Source: Allacma fusca (lineage: Eukaryota > Arthropoda > Collembola > Symphypleona > Sminthuridae). Taken from it: a stretch of 64,000 nucleotides of DNA. Below are positions 57,882 to 64,000 of the stretch, in pieces. The position numbers were made by a program, and so were the translations under genes. Below the pieces are notes generated by a model. It had not been told where the DNA came from and ran no database searches. It was given only the letters and a program-made list of their open reading frames with translations. The stretch's first letter is position 1, and every line of letters starts with the position of its first letter. The stretch is from NCBI GenBank assembly GCA_947179485.1, contig OX359249.1:54323402-54387401 (forward strand), in the 5' to 3' direction.

Positions 57882-58130
57882 TGCCACTTAACATACACAC
57901 ATACAATATCCAAGGAATTCTCAACCCTAAAAAGCAAAAATAACTAATGAAATATCTACAAATAATGAAACCAGATATACTATGTATGCAAGAAATAAAT
58001 TTTGATCCAAGGCTGCACACTTTCAATAGTATCAAGTACTACTCTACATATTTTAATACAAAAGCATTCGCCATCCTCACAGTCGAGTTCAGCACAAGCT
58101 CCAAGGCAGTCGTAGGCCGGGAAGTGAGAT
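57882..58130 (+). pseudogene. LINE ORF2 endonuclease N terminus (fragment)
   Basis: MPLNIHTYNIQGILNPKKQ is followed by a TAA, then MKYLQIMKPDILCMQEINF, the N-terminal apurinic-endonuclease motifs (the metal-binding Asn and the QE pair). It ends at a stop at about 58130 with no further domain. Confidence 0.8.
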
Positions 58131-58364
58131 AATTGAGCTCACTGTCTGACATGTATAGTTTGGACCGGGTAGATTTTGTTCCCTAATATTATGACAGGAA
58201 TACTTCTTATTTCTTCGATAAAATGTCTGCAATGTTTTAATACATAATCTCCAACGGAGCATAGTTGGCTTTTTAGCTCAGGGCTTTCCAAAAGCTATCC
58301 CGTTCGTGGTGAGGTCCTTCCGTTGACATTGCATTTGGTCGAGGTTTAGATCATGCCAAATGGA

Positions 58365-59641
58365 TCAACTATCTTCTGGTTGGCTACATCCTCTAGCTTC
58401 ACTGTTGACCACAGTATCTTTGGAACATATTTGCCTTCTGGTACAGACATCTCCAGTTGGAAGCATTTTTACCCATCGCACGCTACGAGTACAAGTTGGT
58501 ATCTCATGATGGCTATTCCATGGTACATCACAGAGTGGAGTTATATTATTTTTAGTTAACTCTTCTGTTGCTATTGCCCTTCCAATCATTATAATAATGA
58601 TCATGGTGGTGGCTAGTGCTGGTCTTGCTCTTCCTTTCCTCTGAATAGCCTTTAGTGTTTTTTCACAATAAAGTAACTGTCTATACGCTCTTTGGTAACT
58701 TGTGTTAGTAAACACATAAATCAGGTGGTTTAGGCAGGGAGAGCTCCAAGTTAGGGCTGAACTGATTTTTTGAAGAACATAGGGTAGTTTCTTCTCTCCT
58801 GGATTCATGACAGACGAAATCAGCGCTGGTAAGTAACACAACATATAACAACACACTGAAATTGTTACACTTTTTGTTAGTTGATTTTCGGCTGGGCTGG
58901 TTTCGAGGTCCTGAGATGTTGGCACTTGAGGTAATCGATTCATGTGTACTCTGATTGAACTTTTAACTTCTCTTACGTAAAATAGGATTGCAGAATAGCA
59001 ATAGATGGTTGCCAGAATGGGTCCGATTATTCCTATGGACACTAGAAATGCATTAGGAGAACTGCCGTGTTGATCTTCGCGAATGGTACAAGAAGGAGTA
59101 GTCCCATTGCGAAGTCTCAATGCCCCCAGATACCTCCGTATGGTAGACACATTAATTACGTACCACCAGATAAGGATTATCGCAATTGTTTTTCTTGGTC
59201 GGAAGTAGTGGTTATATTTGTGGTTACGCACTATACAAATGTACCGATTTAATGTTATTGCCATTATTGAGAATAATGAACATGCTAAGTTCCCGTAGAA
59301 TATAAACGATACCAGTCGGCACATAGTAGGATTCCAAATCCAAGTGGCTTCAGTATGTTTTACTGATATTAATGGAAGTTGTATGGAACTAAATAGTACA
59401 TCGACATACTTAGATTCAAAATTAGCCATGTTGCCGATTGTTTCATGAGTTCGGTTGAATTGCATAGAGCGAGTATAGTGATCGAGTTTCCAATGGTTCC
59501 AATAATTGCTAAGATAGAAGCATATATAGCCAAAATGATGGCTGACTTGCCATGAACGTCCCAACTTCCTTTTTCATTCCTTTCCCCTTTCTTGCTGTTG
59601 TACGGTTGCAGGCTAATGTAGCTGGGATCAACCCTAGACAT
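58365..59641 (-). pseudogene. Tre1/moody-like G-protein-coupled receptor with one frameshift
   Basis: Rhodopsin-class receptor of the Tre1/moody type (cell migration and glial barrier receptors in flies). From the ATG at 59641, TM1 carries the GN motif (IIGTIGNSITIL). At 59406-59407, within TM2 (LILNLS / VDVLFSSIQLPL), the frame shifts by one base. Downstream are TM3 with NRY in place of DRY (ITLNRYICIV), typical of this family, the CTI motif of loop 2 (TTPSCTIRED), TM6 (CCYMLCYLPALI), and TM7 with NHLIY, lacking the usual Pro of NPxxY. The frame then runs on about 85 residues, including MIIIIMIG and a Cys-rich tail. It is intronless here, so a retrocopy, a pseudogene or an assembly error are all possible. 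Confidence 0.8.
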
Positions 59642-59779
59642 AAGAAGGCTGTGATCTATTTTTCGGGTCGAACTCAATTTCCCTTTTGATGGCGAGTCAT
59701 GAGAACTGATGGCTTTTTCGGTTCTGGATTATTATTTCTGACCACCGTCTCCGTATTTATAACAATGATATCAGTAGTT

Positions 59780-60430
59780 TGGAGTTTTAAATACTTGGGA
59801 GTACATATTGATGAAAAGCTTAATTTTCGCGAGCATTTTGACTATGTTGTTAAAAAGGTTACAAAAACTATGGGGGCCATTATGAGAGGAAGACGAAGCC
59901 TTTGTGAGAAGACCACAAGACAAGTTATAAATGTGTTTATTTTTTCACATATAGATTATTGCCTGCTAGTATGGTGTAGTGTTTGTAAGACAAGACTCGA
60001 CTTACTGCAAAACAGGGTAGACAAGTTCCTCCTGCCACTTCTTACATCTAAGTCAAAGCTGCAACCCCAGTACTCCCTACCGTACATCTATGAGAACTAT
60101 GGTGTTCTTAGCATTTATGAAAGAATAACCTACTATAGTTGTAAGCTTGTCTTTTCGGTATCGCACTACGGTCACTGCGTACATTATACTAATGGTGCGG
60201 TTTTGTTTAGATGTATTTCATCACGGCCTCGCTATTCCTCCAGTATTGCTTTGTTCCATCCTATGACAAAAGCTAGTATATCTACCAGAAATATAATATT
60301 TGGCTGTGTAAAAATTTATAATGAACTACCAGCTACCCTACTCATACGTGAATGTTTGTCTAAAGGGTTTGATAAGATGCTGACTAAGCATATACTTGTA
60401 AAACGAAATGATAGTTTGGGTTTTAGCTGA
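59780..60430 (+). pseudogene. C-terminal end of a LINE reverse transcriptase
   Basis: From FKYLGVHIDEKLNFREHFD the frame continues through HIDYCLLVWCSVCKTRLDLL and QNRVDKFLLPLL to a TGA at 60430. This is the post-RT thumb/C-terminal region common to Jockey/CR1/RTE-like LINEs, after the catalytic blocks. It is 5'-truncated, with no RT core. Upstream residues (59699-59780) do not look homologous. The intact 210-codon frame suggests a fairly recent insert. Confidence 0.75.
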
Positions 60431-60434
60431 ATAT

Positions 60435-60945
60435 GATTGGTAATTGCTGCGCTCAAATAATAATTGAGACGTGAACGGAGAGAGAGTTTTGTTCAGACAA
60501 TAGTTTATTGAGCGAATCAAATCCCAAAATTGTACTGATTTTACATGCTGAATATGTACGCTATTTATACTAAAGTTTAGAGGGACAAAATGTGTCAAAA
60601 ACAACTTTAACGTAAATTGTACAAGTAAAATCTAATTATAGTTTACAATAAGAATTGTAGGGGAAAGTAGAATTATCCAATTTGTTGTTCTTAACTAATT
60701 AACATATACGCGAGCAGGCTCTCGTCCGTGGTTTCCTCTTACCACAGGATTGAGAGGTAATCAATGGTTTAAAGTTTGTGTGTGTCGTCATTGGCATTGA
60801 AACTCATGCTCAACCGCACACAAATGGGAAACCTGTTATGAACGGGGATTCCTTGTGTGGACGGGAAACCAGAAGGTCTTGTCCACACTTACAATATAAA
60901 GATAAAGAAACACGTAATTAATACTTGTTTCACAAAGTCATCTTC
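60435..60945 (-). repeat. Probable 3' LTR of the BEL/Pao element
   Basis: Lying 3' of the pol relic on the minus strand, it has a TATA-like TAGTATAAATAGCG (about 60560-60573) and, about 60 bases on, CAATAAAC as a polyadenylation signal, the order expected in an LTR. A purine-rich AAAAGGAAGA at about 60940 could be the polypurine tract. The exact ends are uncertain because the 5' LTR is outside the window. Confidence 0.45.
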
Positions 60946-61162
60946 CTTTTGGGGAATTTTGTTTGTGAGCAAAGGTACATATGTACACGTCCGTATTTGC
61001 TGAGGTAAATACATAGTTATGTAATAATATTGTTTGCATAGCACAACAATATATGTTTTAAATTGATTTGTTTATCTGCATTATGAATTAGACTCTTTGT
61101 GTCCAGAGTGAAAACCAGCATTTATGTTGATCTCTTAGACACAATTAATAAAGTTAATAATA

Positions 61163-64000
61163 TTAATAATTAAGTTTTGGTTCTTCATCATTGACGGGTA
61201 ATTTTGCAAGTTTTTTGATTGGTCGAACAATTTTTTTTATTATCTTCTTTGGTTTGCCCTTTTCCTCCTTATAGGAGCCTTCGGTTTCGATGGTTGTAAC
61301 TCGAGTTAAACCACCCCGTCTCGGATGTGTTGTCTTGACTCGTCCCATTCTACAGCGGAAGGGTGACAAGGAATCGTCCACAATCAGAACCAAGTCCCCG
61401 GGTTTGACATCAGGTTTCACTGTATGCCATTTTTGAAAACGTTGTAGCGTTTTTAAGTATTCAACTTGCCATCGTCTCCACATCTCGTCAGAACGTCTTT
61501 GAATCAGCTGGAATTTATCCAATCGGTTCATTGGGATTTGAGTGAGGTCTGGTTCCGGGATCCCCATTAGTGAGGTTCCTACTAGAAAATGGGCAGGGAT
61601 TAATGCATTGAAATCCTCTGGATCTGCTGACATGGGAGTTAGGGGTCTGGAATTTACGAGTGCTTCCGTAAAAATGAGAATAGTCTCAAATTCCTCCCAG
61701 TTGTAAGACTCGTGATCGAGTATCTTCTTTAAATATGTCTTCACTAATTTAACGCACGACTCCCAAGCCCACCGTGGTGTGGTGCCTGTGGTGCGTTAAA
61801 ATGCGGATTAACATGATCTAATTGAAGGTCAGGAAGAATCTTATCCTGAGCATGCTGGAGTTCGGTCATCATTTCCATGGTTGATGTCATGTAATTTTTT
61901 GCTCCGACGAAGTTCAGTCCATTGTCTGAATACATGTCCTTTGGCCTTTCTCGTCTGGACATGAATCGTCGCAGGGCTAACAGGAATCCTTCGTCATGGA
62001 ACTGACTAATTCTAAATCAATAGCCCCAGTGGCTAGACAAGTAAACAAGCATATCCAAACGTTAAATCGCCCACTTTGATTGCCCGAAAAGTTCTTTAAT
62101 TCATAGGGTCCAGCATAATCCACTCCTGTGGCTAGAAATGGTCTAGCTTGTTGGACTACTCGGTAGGCGGGATACATAGCCATTTGTTGCTTCATGGTTT
62201 TTACTGTGAAGCGATAGCAAAGTATGCACTTATCGATAATACCCTTTATGACTCGGTTTCCTCCATAAATCCAGTATTTCTGTCGGAGGTGATTCTATGT
62301 TGTACCATGTCCAGCATGAGCCAATGTTTGATGGACTTGTAAAATCATTGACTTTACCACTGGATTTTCTCCAGGTAATATAGCGGGATGTTTACTAGAG
62401 TAGGTTAGATTTGAATGGCGCAGTCGTGCTCCCACTCGCAAAATTTGTTGCTGGTCCATGAATATGCATGTATGGTTTCAAGTGCTTATCTTTACTTTCC
62501 TTGGGCGGTTGGCTGGTTAAATCTTGAATAATTTTCCAAAAATACTTGTGTTGTAGTATTTTAACGAGATGATCTTCTGCCGTACTTAGTTCCATTGGAG
62601 TAACAGGGATGTTCCAATGAATTTTGAAACCTTTCTTGGATTTTATACGTTCCAAGAGTGTCATAACACGTAAAATCCTTTCCCAAGAAGAGATATTTTG
62701 AAGCTGGTCCAGTCTATCGGGTAGTTCATTTTTTGCAGAAATGGCCAAAATGGTTCGTTTTTCTTCCCCTTTGGTATCCGTGACGGATTCCAAAGTCGAA
62801 ACGACATGTTGGACGTTAGAAAGCCATGAGGGTCCACTCCACCGCAACGGATGCTGGGGCAATTCTTATGGGTGAATACCTCTCGACGCACAATCTGCGG
62901 GATTATCTTCCGATCTCACGTGATGCCACTGGGTTGAATCCGATATATCTTGAATCTGTTGAATCCTATTGGCCACGTATATTTTCCATTTGTTTGGCGG
63001 AGAATTAATCCAATGTAGTACAATTTTTGAATCGGACCAAAAATGAGAATTTTCGATTTTGATATCCGAAGTTTTCTTAACATGTTCCATAAGTTGTGAC
63101 AGGAGTACTGCACCCTGTAACTCTAATCTTGGCAAGGTGAGCACCTTAATTCGAGCGACCCTTGTTTTGGCTACCACTAAGCGAGTGGTAATTTGCTGAT
63201 CGCGTCTATCTCTCAGATATACACAAGCAGCATATTCCTCTTCGCTGGCATCTGCGAAACCATGTAGTTCCCATACTGATTCTTGGTTATGATGTAAACT
63301 TCTTGGAATTTTAATCTGTTCGATGTGTGGCAGATTAGTTTTGTATTCCATCCAGGCGTCTTGAAGGTCTTTGGGTAAGGTCTGGTCCCACTCCATATTT
63401 TTAAGCCATATTCCTTGCATAAGTATTTTGGCCTTAATAATGGTTGGAGCCAACCATCCAAGAGGGTCATATATTTTCGATATTTCTGACAGAAGACTCC
63501 GTTTGGTGCGTGACTCTCGACTATCCAGAGAGAGTTTAAATTAGAAGTCATCCGTTGCAGGATTCCATTTCAACCCGAGGGTCTTCACCGTATCTGATTC
63601 ATCGATGCTCAACGGGAGTTGTGTTTCTCGGTAGTCCGGTGGCACATTTTCGAGTAATTTTGTTGAATTGGAGCTCCAATTTCGAAGCGAAAAATTTGCA
63701 GTGGCCAGCATTCCTATTAGCTGTTTGAAGTTGCACAGCAATTTTTTCCGACTCGCATGATGTCATAAAGTCATCCATATAAAAATCATTAGTTACTGCC
63801 TTTGTAGCCTGCGGATATGCATCCCTTTCATCCTGAGCTACTTGTAGTAGAGTGCGACAAGCTAAAAATTGAGCTGGGGACGTACCAAAGGGAATGACAG
63901 TCATCCTATAACTTTTTAGTGGTTGGGATAGACTTGGTCTCCAAACAATACGGCAGTAATCTCTATCCTCGGGATGTACTAAAACTTGTCGATACATAGT
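61163..64000 (-). pseudogene. BEL/Pao LTR-retrotransposon pol polyprotein, decayed, continues past the window edge
   Basis: Read on the minus strand from 64000. RT is represented by MYRQVLVHPEDRDYCRIVWR and the catalytic FYMDD. After a frame change comes a linker (63741-63541), then RNase H with HGFADASEEEYAACVYLR, LPRLELQGA, FWSDSKIVLHWI and NPADCASRG (63453-62866). Integrase follows, with TGVDYAGPY and YSDNGLNFVGA (62195-61750); the reading breaks at HHGG, where the catalytic Glu should follow. The C-terminal DUF5641-type domain (FQKWHTVKPDVKPGDLVLIV, 61744-61163) ends at TAA. At least four frameshifts or stops make it inactive. Domain order RT-RNase H-integrase with this C-terminal domain is diagnostic of BEL/Pao. 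Confidence 0.9.

Larger units (their letters stand above)
56731..58130 (+). mobile_element. Tx1/L1-type LINE, ORF1 and start of ORF2, decayed and 3'-truncated
   Basis: ORF1 pieces in shifting frames (56761-56940, about 56900-57230, 57217-57657, 57575-57853) end before an ATG at 57882 that opens the endonuclease. Homology stops near 58085-58130, leaving no RT or 3' end. A LINE lacking its 3' side points to a later deletion or rearrangement. Confidence 0.8.

Overview
The window reads as an AT-rich, intron-bearing, repeat-laden animal nuclear genome. An arthropod, probably an insect, is likely: an Rbfox (Fox-1) locus ends with an alanine-rich tail of the arthropod kind, and there are BEL/Pao, Tx1-type, R2-type, Polinton, hAT and Harbinger relics. 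I cannot name the species. A 200-base run of N at 42924-43123 shows this is an assembled scaffold.

Layout. 1-4000: decayed Polinton/Maverick (packaging ATPase and protein-primed DNA polymerase B, minus strand) split by a pogo-like MITE. 4000-31200: almost wholly transposons and satellites. These include two decayed R2-type LINEs (7.1-9.25 kb, 16.8-17.7 kb), hAT-type non-autonomous elements with exact 8-bp target duplications (14684-15791, 24237-25110), Harbinger-type elements with 3-bp TAA/TTA duplications (14938-15358, 22785-23759, 25812-26577, 28056-28621), a tRNA-like SINE pair, a 13/26-bp minisatellite (27.0-28.0 kb) and a 921-bp element with 174-bp inverted ends. 31.2-35.2 kb holds nothing I recognise. 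35.2-44.6 kb: eight coding exons of Rbfox on the plus strand, with a long Tx1-type LINE ORF lying antisense in an intron and touching the assembly gap.

44.6-48.8 kb is the Rbfox 3' flank plus two small elements. 48862-54176 is the most interesting object: a DNA transposon with 263-bp terminal inverted repeats (three mismatches) and a perfect 9-bp target duplication, the signature expected of a Mutator-like element. It contains an intact five-exon minus-strand gene for a 185-residue protein I do not recognise, and carries a nested hAT element which itself carries a pogo-like MITE. 54.2-56.5 kb holds satellites, including about 16 near-perfect 35-bp units. 56.7-58.1 kb is a Tx1-type LINE ORF1 plus the start of its endonuclease. 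58.4-59.6 kb is a Tre1/moody-like GPCR with one frameshift. 59.8-60.4 kb is the C-terminal end of another LINE, and 60.4 kb to the end is a decayed BEL/Pao retrotransposon on the minus strand.

Only Rbfox and possibly the GPCR look like host genes. The unknown 185-residue gene belongs to the transposon or was captured by it. Everything else is selfish DNA in various states of decay, often nested two or three deep.
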